Positions 34,719-44,062 are shown, counted from the first letter of the stretch. The stretch is DNA of 64,000 nt from CAYFUT01 sp964346395 (GCA_964346395.1 CAYFUT010000005.1:9881-73880), one strand, 5' to 3'. The notes: generated by a model not told the origin, from the letters alone. Made by a program: numbers and translations.

Positions 34719-36177
34719 TAAAGAAGATACTACTATTGGATTCTTAGAATATGAACGGCAGAATATTCCTAAGCGGCCGGTAAAAGAACGAGTCAAAGAC
34801 TATCAGGAAGTTTATGCAGAACCGACAGAAAAGTATGCAGCTAAACAGGCAGCCCGGTGTATGACCTGCGGAACTCCTTTTTGTAATTATTCTTGTCCGT
34901 TGGACAATTTATGTCCGGAGTGGCACCAGTTTATCCGCAAGGGGAATTGGAAACAGGCGTTAGGAGTCTTACAGGAAACTAATAATTTTCCTGAATTCAC
35001 TGGCCGATTATGTCCGGCTCTCTGCGAAGGAGGCTGCGTGTTGGGGATTAACGATGATCCCGTAGCTATTGAAAATATGGAGTTAGCAATTGCAGAAAAG
35101 GGTTGGGAAGAAGGCTGGATTAAGCCTCAGCCGCCGGAAGTTAGAACTGATAAGCAGGTGGCTGTTGTCGGTTCGGGGCCGGCTGGTCTGGCTGCTGCCC
35201 AACAGTTAAATCGGCAGGGGCATCAAGTGACTATTTATGAGCGCGATGAAAAACCGGGCGGCATGCTGAGTTTTGGAATTCCTGATTTTAAGATTGAAAA
35301 ATGGGTTGTAGAGCGGAGAATTGATCAACTGCGGGCTGAAGGAGTAGAGTTTGTTCTGGAGACGGAAATCGGAACTGATTATTCAGCCGATAAACTGCAG
35401 GCAGAGCATGATGCAGTTATATTGGCCTGCGGTTCGCGAGAAGCACGCGATCTGCCGGTCTACGGCCGGGAATTAGATGGAATCCATTATGCAATGGATT
35501 ATTTAACCCAGCAGAACAAACGGGTAGCAGGGGAAGAAATTGCTACGGAAGACCCTATTGATGCCGAAGGCAAACGAGTACTTGTTATCGGCGGCGGAGA
35601 TACTGGTTCTGACTGTGTGGGAACAGCTATTCGCCAGGGGGCAGAACAGGTTTATCAGATTGAACTGCTGGATAGACCCCCGGAAGGGAGAACAGGTGAT
35701 AATCCCTGGCCTCAATTTCCTCAGACGTTGAAAACATCGAGTTCGCACGAGGAGGCTCAACAGCTGTTAGATACTAGCGAAGAAGAATTTGATATTCGGG
35801 AATGGTCGGTTCTAACAAAGAGATTTAGCGGCAATCAGGCGGGCGAAGTGGAGAAATTGCATGCTGTGCGCGTAGAATGGGTAGAGAAGGAAACGGGAGA
35901 GCAGGAAATGCAGGAGATTCCCAATAGTGAATTTGCGCTGCCGGTGGATCTGGTAATTTTAGCGATTGGATTTGTCCATCCGGAATATAACGGGATGGTG
36001 GATCAGTTAAATCTAGAGCTGGATGATACGGATCATCTGCAAGCAGTTAACCATCAGACTAATCAGGAGAATGTATTTGCTGCTGGCGATATGAGAGTTG
36101 GCCCGTCGTTGATTGTACAGGCAATCCAGGAAGGAAGAGAAGCAGCAGAAGTGGTGGATGATTATCTAAATGAATAA
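34711..36177 (+). CDS. gltD: Glutamate synthase, small subunit
   Basis: The FAD/NAD(P)H-dehydrogenase partner of GltB, 488 residues. The N-terminal part binds two 4Fe-4S clusters ('CMTCGTPFCNYSCP' and 'CPALCEGGC'). An FAD Rossmann motif 'VVGSGPAGLAAA' and an NADPH motif 'VIGGGDTGSDC' follow. A C-terminal 'FAAGDMRVGPSLIVQAI' is typical. I chose ATG 34711 because AGGGAGGAG precedes it by 8 bases; an upstream in-frame ATG at 34660 lies inside gltB without a ribosome site. Confidence 0.97.
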   Translation: MANKEDTTIGFLEYERQNIPKRPVKERVKDYQEVYAEPTEKYAAKQAARCMTCGTPFCNYSCPLDNLCPEWHQFIRKGNWKQALGVLQETNNFPEFTGRLCPALCEGGCVLGINDDPVAIENMELAIAEKGWEEGWIKPQPPEVRTDKQVAVVGSGPAGLAAAQQLNRQGHQVTIYERDEKPGGMLSFGIPDFKIEKWVVERRIDQLRAEGVEFVLETEIGTDYSADKLQAEHDAVILACGSREARDLPVYGRELDGIHYAMDYLTQQNKRVAGEEIATEDPIDAEGKRVLVIGGGDTGSDCVGTAIRQGAEQVYQIELLDRPPEGRTGDNPWPQFPQTLKTSSSHEEAQQLLDTSEEEFDIREWSVLTKRFSGNQAGEVEKLHAVRVEWVEKETGEQEMQEIPNSEFALPVDLVILAIGFVHPEYNGMVDQLNLELDDTDHLQAVNHQTNQENVFAAGDMRVGPSLIVQAIQEGREAAEVVDDYLNE

Positions 36178-36183
36178 AGTTAA

Positions 36184-36222
36184 AGCAAGCCAACTTCCTT
36201 TGGGGAGTTGGCTTGTTAGTTG
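36184..36222 (+). terminator. Hairpin terminator after gltBD
   Basis: CAAGCCAACT (36186-36195) pairs with AGTTGGCTTG (36206-36215), with a ten-base loop; the T tract is weak. Confidence 0.65.
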
Positions 36223-36288
36223 GGAAGCAAAGATGTTAATGTAATCCAAATTTCCAACTAGTTAGATTTGATTTTATTACTGAGTTAG

Positions 36289-36317
36289 TTGACAAAAAAT
36301 AGGTAATTACATATAAT
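36289..36317 (+). promoter_or_regulatory. Perfect-consensus sigma-A promoter upstream of element A copy 2
   Basis: TTGACA (36289-36294), 17 bases, TATAAT (36312-36317). Transcription would start near 36324 and run through element A before reaching the lipoprotein gene at 36584, giving a leader of about 260 bases. Confidence 0.85.
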
Positions 36318-36337
36318 CAAACTAAAAATTAAGGTAT

Positions 36338-36524
36338 TTATATGCGTTAACTTAATGTATATTTTTCCAATTAGTTTGTTTTTATAGGTATAATGCGTTA
36401 ATTAACAGTTGATATGGTTTCTATGGTTTTCATAGCCAGGGTTGGTTTTTACCCTGGATATACAATTGACAAATGTTTTACTTTAAACCTCTAAATTACT
36501 AAAATTTGGTTTGAGTTAACATAC
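36338..36524 (+). repeat. Element A, copy 2 (full length, short core)
   Basis: The left 25 bases from TATATGCGTTAAC match copy 1 exactly. The right end has the conserved hairpin and GTTTGAGTTAACAT. The middle lacks hexamers and carries its own hairpin (CCAGGGT...ACCCTGG, 36437-36457). GTATTTA occurs at 36334-36340 and 36529-36535 and may be a 7-base target duplication. It lies between a perfect promoter and the lipoprotein gene. Confidence 0.75.
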
Positions 36525-36583
36525 ATGAGTATTTATTTTAATATAGCTCAAGGTAATTGATTGCTGTTTGGGGAGGGATAATA

Positions 36584-36994
36584 TTGATACATAAGGTCAG
36601 GTGTTTTAAAATAGAGTTGGGGCTGCTGATATTGGTAATGTTGTTGACAGCCTGCAGTAGTGGAGGCAGCTATAAAGTAATAATGGGCAGTCTGGAAACT
36701 GCTGAAAACAAAATTACTGGTTCTTATAATAATTTTTCCGGTCATTATTTTAAAAAGCTATCTCTACAGAAGGGGAATAAGTTAAATGCTAATCTGATTT
36801 CTAATACGAAAAAGGGGCAGTTGAGAGCTGAATTAGTGGGGCCAGAGGGGAATGTTTGCTTACAGTTTACTGGAGAAAAACAGGCGCAGCATAGGAAGTT
36901 AACAATAGCAAAAGATGGTATTTATAAATTTAAAGTAAGAGGAGATAATCATCAAGGAAGTTTTACTTTGGCTTGGCATGTTGCTGATAATTAA
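36584..36994 (+). CDS. Small lipoprotein of unknown function
   Basis: A 136-residue lipoprotein with lipobox 'LLTAC' (Cys24). The mature part reads like a small beta-sandwich ('FSGHYFKKLSLQKGNKL', 'LVGPEGNVCLQF', 'GIYKFKVRGDNHQGSFTLAW'), similar in feel to pre-peptidase C-terminal or emp24-type sandwich modules. I chose TTG 36584, seven bases after GGGAGG; the longer frame from TTG 36557 has no ribosome site. Its leader carries element A copy 2. Confidence 0.65.
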   Translation: MIHKVRCFKIELGLLILVMLLTACSSGGSYKVIMGSLETAENKITGSYNNFSGHYFKKLSLQKGNKLNANLISNTKKGQLRAELVGPEGNVCLQFTGEKQAQHRKLTIAKDGIYKFKVRGDNHQGSFTLAWHVADN

Positions 36995-37050
36995 TTGGGA
37001 GTAGCAAGTACCGAGCAGTATGATTAATAAAAAATAAAGGGGAGACGAAT

Positions 37051-37524
37051 ATGATTAACGGAAAACAGTTACTTGCTAAGCAAAGGGAGAATTATCAGGT
37101 AAAGAATGGGCTGCAGGCCGGCTTGATAATTGGAGCGCTGAATGCGGTATATGGAGCGGCAGCTATGCTGTTGGCTAAGGAAAAATTACTCGAAGCGATT
37201 GCGGAAAGTTTAAAGCAAGCGGAAATGGGAATAGATGCGGAATCAGCTTTTTTATTATCCTTGGTGCTCACCCCTATTATCAATTTAGGTTTATTATCAA
37301 TCCTTGGAGTTTTATTTGGTATTTTAACCGAGAAAGTAGAAGGGATTGATAATTGGTGGATTACTGTAATTAGTTTTGGTGCGGGACTCCTTTGGGGTGT
37401 TCTTTTGAGTACGGGGGCTCCGCAGGTGGTGAATATAATTGTGGGAATTTTATCGGGCTTAATTTTTGCAGCTGTTTTTATTTCACTCAGTGCCAAGAGT
37501 GAAGAAAAAGAAAGTTCTCAATGA
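37051..37524 (+). CDS. Small multi-helix membrane protein of unknown function
   Basis: A 157-residue membrane protein with four hydrophobic segments (about 22-42, 66-90, 103-118, 124-145) rich in Gly, Ala and Leu. The N-terminal 18 residues are polar and cytoplasmic. Sequence features resemble small YIP1/DUF-type membrane proteins, but I cannot name a family. AAGGGGAG ribosome site. It runs convergently toward the DUF815 gene, leaving 27 bases between them. Confidence 0.7.
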   Translation: MINGKQLLAKQRENYQVKNGLQAGLIIGALNAVYGAAAMLLAKEKLLEAIAESLKQAEMGIDAESAFLLSLVLTPIINLGLLSILGVLFGILTEKVEGIDNWWITVISFGAGLLWGVLLSTGAPQVVNIIVGILSGLIFAAVFISLSAKSEEKESSQ

Positions 37525-37551
37525 AGTATATATTAAGTCAAGACTCACAGC

Positions 37552-38817
37552 TTACTTCCCTAACAAATGATTGATAAACTGATGGGCTGTACGCCCTGAA
37601 CGTCCGTTATACCAGCGAGCCCACTGTTTTGCTTTAGCTTCTAGTTCTTCGGTCGATAAATCAATGTCATATTTATCGGCTAATCCGCGGACGATATTCA
37701 GATATTCCTGCTGATCAGGAGTTCCATACTTAATCTTTAAACCGAAACGGTCGGCTAGTGAAAGCTTTTCCTGTCGGGCATCCTCAGTATGGATTTCTCC
37801 TACCTCTTCTTTTCTTTCCTGCCACGTTTCTTTGATCAGATGCCGCCGATTAGAGGTAGCATAAAAGAGGATATTATCTGGTTTGACTTCTACCCGCCCT
37901 TCGATTACAGCTTTAATATATTTATATTCGGTTTCAAATTCTTCAAAGGACAGATCATCAAGAAAAATAATAAAGTAAAGGCCCCGCTCTTGCAGCTGTT
38001 CTAGTAGGTCGGGTAAATAGCTGAGCTGATGTTTGGCCACTTCAATTAGCCGTAGACCGCTGGCGGCATATTCATTGAGGAGTGCTTTTACAGAAGATGA
38101 TTTTCCTGTCCCGCGGGCGCCGTAGAGCAGCACATTATTGGCTGGTTGATCGTTAAGAAAAGCTTCCGTGTTAGTCTTGATTTTTTCTTTTTGGGTTTGA
38201 TAGTTCATTAGATCAGCAAAGGTGACGGGATCGGGATTAGTAATCGGAGTTAACTCATAATTATCAGTTAGCCGGAAACTGTTATAGAGGCCCAGTTTGC
38301 CGGTGCCGGCGGAATAATAATAGCGGCTGAGTTGAGTAACTAATTTTTCTGTGTCGGCACTGCTGGTGAAAATCTGCTGTAATTGATCAGCAGCAGAAGA
38401 GTTTGTTGTCTGCGGAAGAGAAAAGTTAGCTGTTAACTCAATTGGTTTTGTATCTAGTTCTACGGCTAATTGGTTAAAATCCAACTCGTATAATTTGGTT
38501 ATAATTTCTAAATCATGAAGGGCAGTCTGGTAGAGTTGATTGCTGATATTGGCCCCTTGTCTTTCGGCTGCTAGGGTAAATGGATTTTCGGCAGTAGCTA
38601 GGAGATAGAGAAGATAATCTTTCCAGATATTCCCCGATAAATTATAGCTATCTGCTTTTTTAATTAATTGATGACAAATTTCATAATATTTCTTTTCTGT
38701 TTTAGCTTCCTGGTGGGCAAGAAGTTGATAGACCTGCTGGATTAAATCGTCCTGCAACAGTTCCCGATATAAAACAAGCTGGTCTAACTGAGTGGATAAT
38801 AGATTGAGATTAGTCAT
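37552..38817 (-). CDS. DUF815-family AAA+ ATPase
   Basis: A 421-residue P-loop ATPase on the minus strand. The N-terminal 170 residues are helical. Walker A is 'GARGTGKSS' near residue 236; Walker B is 'YFIIFLDDL' near 282; sensor 1 is 'ILFYATSNRRHL' near 320. A C-terminal helical lid contains 'RSGRTAHQFINHL'. This matches DUF815, a widely conserved AAA+ family without a settled function. It is divergent from the DNA methylase gene, with about 180 bases between them. Confidence 0.88.
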   Translation of the reverse strand: MTNLNLLSTQLDQLVLYRELLQDDLIQQVYQLLAHQEAKTEKKYYEICHQLIKKADSYNLSGNIWKDYLLYLLATAENPFTLAAERQGANISNQLYQTALHDLEIITKLYELDFNQLAVELDTKPIELTANFSLPQTTNSSAADQLQQIFTSSADTEKLVTQLSRYYYSAGTGKLGLYNSFRLTDNYELTPITNPDPVTFADLMNYQTQKEKIKTNTEAFLNDQPANNVLLYGARGTGKSSSVKALLNEYAASGLRLIEVAKHQLSYLPDLLEQLQERGLYFIIFLDDLSFEEFETEYKYIKAVIEGRVEVKPDNILFYATSNRRHLIKETWQERKEEVGEIHTEDARQEKLSLADRFGLKIKYGTPDQQEYLNIVRGLADKYDIDLSTEELEAKAKQWARWYNGRSGRTAHQFINHLLGK

Positions 38818-38997
38818 CAGCAGTCACTCCCATATATTAGGTTTAGATTACTATTGGTATTTTAACATACAAGTAGTTAGTTCTGCAATTAATTAGACCG
38901 AATCATAAATTTTATTCTTTTAATTAATTTGAAAATAAAATATAATAATAGTAAGTAGTTTTCTAATTAATGGATAGAGTAGGAAAGGGTGAAGTAG

Positions 38998-41900
38998 ATG
39001 ACTGAAGAAATTATTACTAATTTATATACTAAATTTTTTGCTGCCGATAGGTTACAGGAGTTTTTGGCTTTGCTCAGCGATCATCAGAAGTTAGTGGAGG
39101 AAGCAGTACCGATTAGGGATGATTATTCTCAAGTAGCGGTTCAATGTCAGCACTTATTAACCTGCTGGGATCACCAGGGTCAAGAACTGCCGGTCTATTG
39201 GCTTCAACTGCAGCCGGAGGGAAGACTGCTTGATCTAGACCAAGAATTTATCAGCCGCCATTTTTCTGATCATCCTCACCTACTGGTAGCTGTCTGTCGT
39301 CCAGAACAAACAGAGTGGCAGTTGGTCTTCTGCCGGCAGGAGTTAGTGTTGGCCCGGATTTATTATTATACCTGCGGGAATCAATTCAGTTGTTGGTGGC
39401 AGACAGAGATGGAATCTTTAGCTAAACAGCGGAAAGTGGTCTGGAATGATTTAGAATCAGCCTTTGCTCCGCAAAAGCTGCGGGAGCAGTTTGTCAGTGA
39501 TTGTGAATTGCTAATTAAACAGCTGCAGCAGGTGATTGGAGAGCAGGAGGCGCAAAATTTAATTTTACAGTTAGTAGTCCTCTTTTTTCTCCAGCAGCAC
39601 GGTTGGTTAGGAACGAGAGGAAATTGGGGTGAAGGAGATAAAAATCTGTTATTAACTCTTTATCAGCGCGGGGAGGAAGCTGTGGATTACTGGTCGGATT
39701 ACCTGCGCCCTTTGTTGAGCAGAATATTCAAGCAGGGACAAGCCGAAGAAGATTATTTTGGTTATAGGGTACCTTGTTTAGGGGCTACCGCCCGATTGTT
39801 GGCCCGGGAGGAACCTATCCCAGACGATTTATTAAAGAAGATAATAGTTACCTTTAATCAGTATTACTTTAGCTGTCAGGAGAATACTCCCTGGCGGCAG
39901 CAGGTGGCTTTGACTCCGAAGGTGCTCAGTGATTTATTTGAACGGTTGAGCAAAGGAGATCAGCAGGAAAAGCGGGGGGTGGTTTATACGCCGCCGGAGA
40001 TTGTTAATTATTTGCTTCAGGAAGGGATTGTTAATTACTTGGCGGCTAAGGATAATCAGCTAGAGAAGGAAACCCTCACTCGGTTTGTTTATTACGGGGA
40101 ATTACCGGCAGAAATAACCGGGAAAGCAGCAGTACTGGATCGCCAATTGGCTGAATTGAAACTCTGTGATCCGGCAGTAGGGTCCGGAGCTTTTGCTGTG
40201 GGAGCTCAGCAGGAGATTGTAAAGCTGCGCCGACGATTAAGCCGCGCAAAAGGTGATCTGCAGCCGGTAACTGAACTGCGGCAGAAGACGGCAGTTGGTT
40301 CTATTCATGGGGTAGAACTTAACCAGGCAGCAGTAAAGATTGCCCGTCTGCGGCTGTGGTTTAATTCAGTATCAGCAGAGAATGATTATACAGAGATAGA
40401 CCATCTTTCCAGTCTACGATATAAATGTGTGGTGGGGAACTCTTTGCTAACCAAGGAGAACAATTTGTTTGCTGTAGAAGTGCAGGAGATAAAAAAGCTA
40501 CAGCAGCAGTATTTAGCGGCGGCTGTAGAGAAAAGACAGCAGCTTACAAGACAGATAGATAGCCTATTAGACCAACTACCTGAAGACAGTTTTTCCTTTC
40601 TGCATTATTTCCCACCAGTTTTTTCTAAGCAGAGCGGCTTTGATTTGATAGTTGGAAATCCGCCGTATGTAGGAGAAAAGGGAAATAAAGATCTTTTCCG
40701 GCAGTTAAAGGAGTCGCCGCTGGGTAGATTTTATCAGGGGAAAATGGATTTGTTTTATTTCTTTTTTCATTTAGGACTTGATTTGGCAGCTGAGGATGGT
40801 CATCTGGTTTACATAACTACTAATTATTTTTTACGGGCTACTGGAGCTCAAACCTTACGGAGGGATCTTAAAAACCGAGCTACAGTAAAAAAACTAATCA
40901 ACTTTAATGAATTAAAACTGTTTCGAGCAGCAATCGGGCAGCATAACTTAATTAGTGTGCTGCAGAAAGGCCGGCGCAGTATTTCAGCCCGGACAGTAGT
41001 AACTGAACGAAAGGGAATGGTGACTACAGAAGATTTATCTTATTTATTATACGGAACAGAGGAACAGACTAAAAGTTATTTGGTGCCCCAGGCTTCCCTG
41101 TATGAAGGAAAAGCTGACTATCTGCGGCTGCAGCAGGGGACAGTAAGTAGAATTTTGGCCCGGATAAATAAGCAGGGAATGCAATTGGGGGAGTTATGCC
41201 GCATTAAGCAGGGAATTGTAACTGGCTGCGATCGGATTTCCCGCCGTCATTTACAGCGGTATGATCTGAATTTGGAAACAGGTAGGGGAGTGTTTGTAGT
41301 TGACAGCGAGCGGAAAGCGGAATTTGACCTGGAAAATAAAGAGCAGTGGTTTAGACCCTGGTTTAAAAATTCTCATATTGCTGCCTGGACTCCGCAGCAG
41401 GAAACTCCTGAAAAATATTTACTGTATCTCAATCAGGAGATAGAAGAGTTGCCGGCGGCAATTAGAGACCATCTGCTTCCGGCGCGAGAAGTGCTGTCAG
41501 AGCGGCGAGAAGTTAGACAGGGGCGGATTAACTGGTGGCATCTGCAGTGGCCTCGCGAGCAGGAAATGTTTACGGGGCCTAAATTGATTGCTCCGCAGCG
41601 CCACCGGTATAATATATTTGCTTATACGGAAGAGCCCTGGTATGCCAGTGCTGATGTTTACTATATTACGCAGCGTCAGTCTGTCTGTGATTTAAAATAT
41701 TTACTGGCGCTGTTAAATTCGGAACTTTATTATTTATGGTTGTATAGAAAAGGAAAGAAAAAAGGCGATATTTTGGAGCTTTATCAGCGTCCGCTGACGG
41801 AGGTGCCGATCAAAGTAGTCAGTGCTGAGCAGCAGCAGAAATTTATAGAGAAGGTTGAGAAAATAAGAGCAGATAAGCAACAGTTGCAGGAGTTATCGGC

Positions 41901-42405
41901 TATTTCCTGGCCGCAGCTTCTGCCGGCGAAAGAAGCTGCTCGCCGGGAGCTGCAGGAGGTGGCTGTGGATTATCAGGTTTGCTATCAAGGGCAGGCACAG
42001 AAAGTAAGGGAAATCAAAGTGGAATTAAAGGACAAGACGGGAGTAATTTATAGTTCCCGCGACCAGGAAGGATGGTATAAACTGCTGCGGCTGCAGTTAA
42101 GAGATAGAGAGCTGGTGCGGTATCTAAAGTATCATTTAGAAAATTTGCCTGATAAGGAGCGGCGGACAATTAACAAGAGAAAAGAAGGGATAGTAAACCG
42201 AGTACTGCAGATTAAGCTGCCCCTTTATTCATCCGGGGTACGGAGGAAAGTAATAGCTGAATGGGAAAAGATAGTGTTCGAGCGGAGTAAATTACAGCGG
42301 TTGGTAACTCAAAAAGAGTCGCAGATAGATAAATTGGTTTATGAACTATACGGTTTAGAAAAAGCAGCTCAGAAAAAAATAAAAGCGGAAATAGGAAAAA
42401 AATAA
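38998..42405 (+). CDS. Eco57I/type IIG-like DNA adenine methyltransferase with TaqI-like specificity domain
   Basis: An 1135-residue DNA-modification enzyme. The N-terminal 320 residues are of unknown fold. The N6-adenine methyltransferase core has the AdoMet motif 'DPAVGSGAFAVGA' near residue 394 and the catalytic 'NPPYVG' near 553. The C-terminal third includes a TaqI-like target-recognition region ('LLALLNSELYYLWLYRKG'). I cannot see a convincing PD-(D/E)xK nuclease motif at either end, so it may methylate only, or the nuclease is divergent. No separate restriction gene, BREX or DISARM partner is adjacent. It starts at ATG after AAAGGGTGAAG. Confidence 0.88.
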   Translation: MTEEIITNLYTKFFAADRLQEFLALLSDHQKLVEEAVPIRDDYSQVAVQCQHLLTCWDHQGQELPVYWLQLQPEGRLLDLDQEFISRHFSDHPHLLVAVCRPEQTEWQLVFCRQELVLARIYYYTCGNQFSCWWQTEMESLAKQRKVVWNDLESAFAPQKLREQFVSDCELLIKQLQQVIGEQEAQNLILQLVVLFFLQQHGWLGTRGNWGEGDKNLLLTLYQRGEEAVDYWSDYLRPLLSRIFKQGQAEEDYFGYRVPCLGATARLLAREEPIPDDLLKKIIVTFNQYYFSCQENTPWRQQVALTPKVLSDLFERLSKGDQQEKRGVVYTPPEIVNYLLQEGIVNYLAAKDNQLEKETLTRFVYYGELPAEITGKAAVLDRQLAELKLCDPAVGSGAFAVGAQQEIVKLRRRLSRAKGDLQPVTELRQKTAVGSIHGVELNQAAVKIARLRLWFNSVSAENDYTEIDHLSSLRYKCVVGNSLLTKENNLFAVEVQEIKKLQQQYLAAAVEKRQQLTRQIDSLLDQLPEDSFSFLHYFPPVFSKQSGFDLIVGNPPYVGEKGNKDLFRQLKESPLGRFYQGKMDLFYFFFHLGLDLAAEDGHLVYITTNYFLRATGAQTLRRDLKNRATVKKLINFNELKLFRAAIGQHNLISVLQKGRRSISARTVVTERKGMVTTEDLSYLLYGTEEQTKSYLVPQASLYEGKADYLRLQQGTVSRILARINKQGMQLGELCRIKQGIVTGCDRISRRHLQRYDLNLETGRGVFVVDSERKAEFDLENKEQWFRPWFKNSHIAAWTPQQETPEKYLLYLNQEIEELPAAIRDHLLPAREVLSERREVRQGRINWWHLQWPREQEMFTGPKLIAPQRHRYNIFAYTEEPWYASADVYYITQRQSVCDLKYLLALLNSELYYLWLYRKGKKKGDILELYQRPLTEVPIKVVSAEQQQKFIEKVEKIRADKQQLQELSAISWPQLLPAKEAARRELQEVAVDYQVCYQGQAQKVREIKVELKDKTGVIYSSRDQEGWYKLLRLQLRDRELVRYLKYHLENLPDKERRTINKRKEGIVNRVLQIKLPLYSSGVRRKVIAEWEKIVFERSKLQRLVTQKESQIDKLVYELYGLEKAAQKKIKAEIGKK

Positions 42406-42476
42406 TTGTTTTATTAACAAAAATATACTTTATAAATAAGATATACTAAAAGTGATAGCGAAGGAGGTGCTCATTG

Positions 42477-42557
42477 ATGGGAAAGCACGGTGGTTTTGGT
42501 GATTCCTCTCTTTTATTTTTGATTTTAATTTTGTTTTTATTAGGTGGTATTAAATAA
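42477..42557 (+). CDS. 26-residue Gly/Phe-rich membrane peptide (YjcZ-like)
   Basis: A very short ORF with an excellent ribosome site (AAGGAGGTG, 7 bases from ATG). The peptide begins 'MGKHGGFGDSS' and continues with a 13-residue Leu/Ile/Phe membrane segment and 'GGIK'. This layout (Gly/Phe head plus one hydrophobic helix) recalls the tiny YjcZ-type sporulation membrane peptides of Firmicutes. Terminators follow directly. Translation is likely; the role is unknown. Confidence 0.65.
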   Translation: MGKHGGFGDSSLLFLILILFLLGGIK

Positions 42558-42558
42558 A

Positions 42559-42632
42559 TTTGTCTGCTTAAGTTAAGGCAGGCAAATTATTTCAATGCCC
42601 GGTTCCCCTTGGGACTGGGCATTTTATTTTAA
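42559..42632 (+). terminator. Tandem hairpins after the 26-residue peptide gene
   Basis: A first hairpin (42559-42586) is formed by TTTGTCTGC and GCAGGCAAA arms. A second (AATGCCC 42594-42600 with GGGCATT 42617-42623) is followed by TTTATTTT. Confidence 0.8.
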
Positions 42633-42872
42633 AAAAGATAATACTATTTGGGAAAAGGCAGTGATTAATAATTATTATCGAATATTTTCATAATAAATGT
42701 TGCCGGAAGAAGAGTTAATTGATTTTTTAAATCAGAGTAGTGGATGATCTGTTATGTGGATTTTGCTGATTGAGTCAAGGTTTTAAAGATACATAATCTA
42801 CTTTTAGCCTCATATAATGGTAATGAATATAGTTAAAAATAATGCCTTAAATAGAATGCTAGGTGTGATTTT

Positions 42873-43105
42873 ATGGTTTATGAGCAAGATTGTTTATCAG
42901 AAGCTAGAAGCTATATATTCGGAGTGGAAATATTTTTCATTCAATTACCCAGAATTTTAATATTTCAGTAGCAGAACTAGACTAGGGTAGACCCTGATAC
43001 TTTAATTAATTGGACAGAAAATTTGTATTTTCAGAATATTTTTATTATTTTTTAGTACCAGGAAAATCAGTTTTAACAGTAAAAAAAGATAATAACCATT
43101 ATTAA
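42873..43105 (+). pseudogene. Probable decayed gene, family unknown
   Basis: The frame from ATG 42873 encodes protein-like sequence interrupted by stops after 32 codons and again nearby, then resumes ('VDPDTLINWTENLYF') and shifts frame near 43060 to end 'GKSVLTVKKDNNHY'. I cannot identify the ancestor. The remaining part of the 573-base gap (42633-42872) shows nothing I can name. The osmolyte transporter promoter should lie in or after this stretch. Confidence 0.3.
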
Positions 43106-43130
43106 TTGTTTAGCTGGAGGAGGAGTAAAT

Positions 43131-44030
43131 ATGAAGAAAATTATTGTTTTATTATTAGTAATGATGATTATAATTGGGGGATTAGGGTGTGGTTCAAATC
43201 AGAACGGGGGCAAAGAATTAGTAATCGGAGGAAAAGCAGGTACTGAGGCTTATGTTTTGGCTAATTTGGCTAAGATTTTATTAGAACAAGAGGGGTTTGA
43301 AGTAAAAACTAAGCTAGGAGTTAAGTCTGTATTAGCTAGACAGGCTTTAGAAAAGAAAGAAGTAGACCTATATTATGAGTATACTGGTACTGCTTATACG
43401 GTTTATCATAACCAGTCCGATCAAGAAATAATGACGGATTCCGAAAAGGTATATAATTGGGTTAAAGAAAAAGATAAGGAGCAGGGATTAGTTTGGCTAG
43501 ATAGGATAGATTACAATAATACCTATACGATTATGGTTAGAGAAAAAGATGCTGATGAATGGGGAATAGAAACTATTTCTGAGTTAGCAGCTAAAGCGGA
43601 CGAGTTAGAGCTCACTTTTGGTACTGATGCTGAATTTTATAAACGGCCCGATGGATTAAAAGCCTTACGAGAAGCTTATGACTTGGAGTTTGCTGCTGTA
43701 AAAAAGATGTCAGCAGGAATTGTATACAATGCCTTACAAGAGGGAAAAATTGATAGTGGAATGGGATATTCTACTGATGGCCGGATTGAAGCTTTTGGAT
43801 TTGTAAATTTAATTGATGATAAGAATTTTTTTCCGGTTTATAATCCCGCCCCAGTAGTAAGAGAACAGGTGCTGGAACAGCATCCAGAAATCAAAGAGAT
43901 ATTAAAGCCGCTAACGAATAAGCTAACTACTAAAGAAGTACAGCAGCTTAATAGGCAAGTAGATATTGAACATAAGGAACCAGCAGCAGCAGCTCGTAAT
44001 TGGTTGGCAAGTAATGGTCTGCTGCCCTAA
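43131..44030 (+). CDS. Osmolyte (choline/glycine betaine-type) ABC transporter substrate-binding lipoprotein
   Basis: A 299-residue OpuBC/OpuCC/OsmF-family binding lipoprotein (lipobox 'GGLGC', Cys20). Family hallmarks include 'GGKAGTEAYVLANLAKILLE', 'LYYEYTGTAY' and 'GYSTDGRIEAFGFV'. It should capture quaternary ammonium compounds outside the membrane. First gene of a four-gene unit (binding protein, ATPase, two permeases), GGAGGAG ribosome site. In a halophile this imports compatible solutes. The exact ligand (choline, carnitine, betaine, ectoine) cannot be told. Confidence 0.93.
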   Translation: MKKIIVLLLVMMIIIGGLGCGSNQNGGKELVIGGKAGTEAYVLANLAKILLEQEGFEVKTKLGVKSVLARQALEKKEVDLYYEYTGTAYTVYHNQSDQEIMTDSEKVYNWVKEKDKEQGLVWLDRIDYNNTYTIMVREKDADEWGIETISELAAKADELELTFGTDAEFYKRPDGLKALREAYDLEFAAVKKMSAGIVYNALQEGKIDSGMGYSTDGRIEAFGFVNLIDDKNFFPVYNPAPVVREQVLEQHPEIKEILKPLTNKLTTKEVQQLNRQVDIEHKEPAAAARNWLASNGLLP

Positions 44031-44062
44031 ATTATTGACTGGTTTAAGCAGGAGTGATAATT

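Noticed and set aside
37552..42405. DUF815 ATPase and DNA methylase as a two-gene defence system or BREX fragment
   Set aside because: They are divergently transcribed, DUF815 occurs widely outside defence contexts, and pglZ/brxC-like genes are absent.
42433..42460. Riboswitch or osmolyte-sensing leader before the 26-residue peptide or transporter
   Set aside because: No recognisable aptamer fold or conserved box could be seen.
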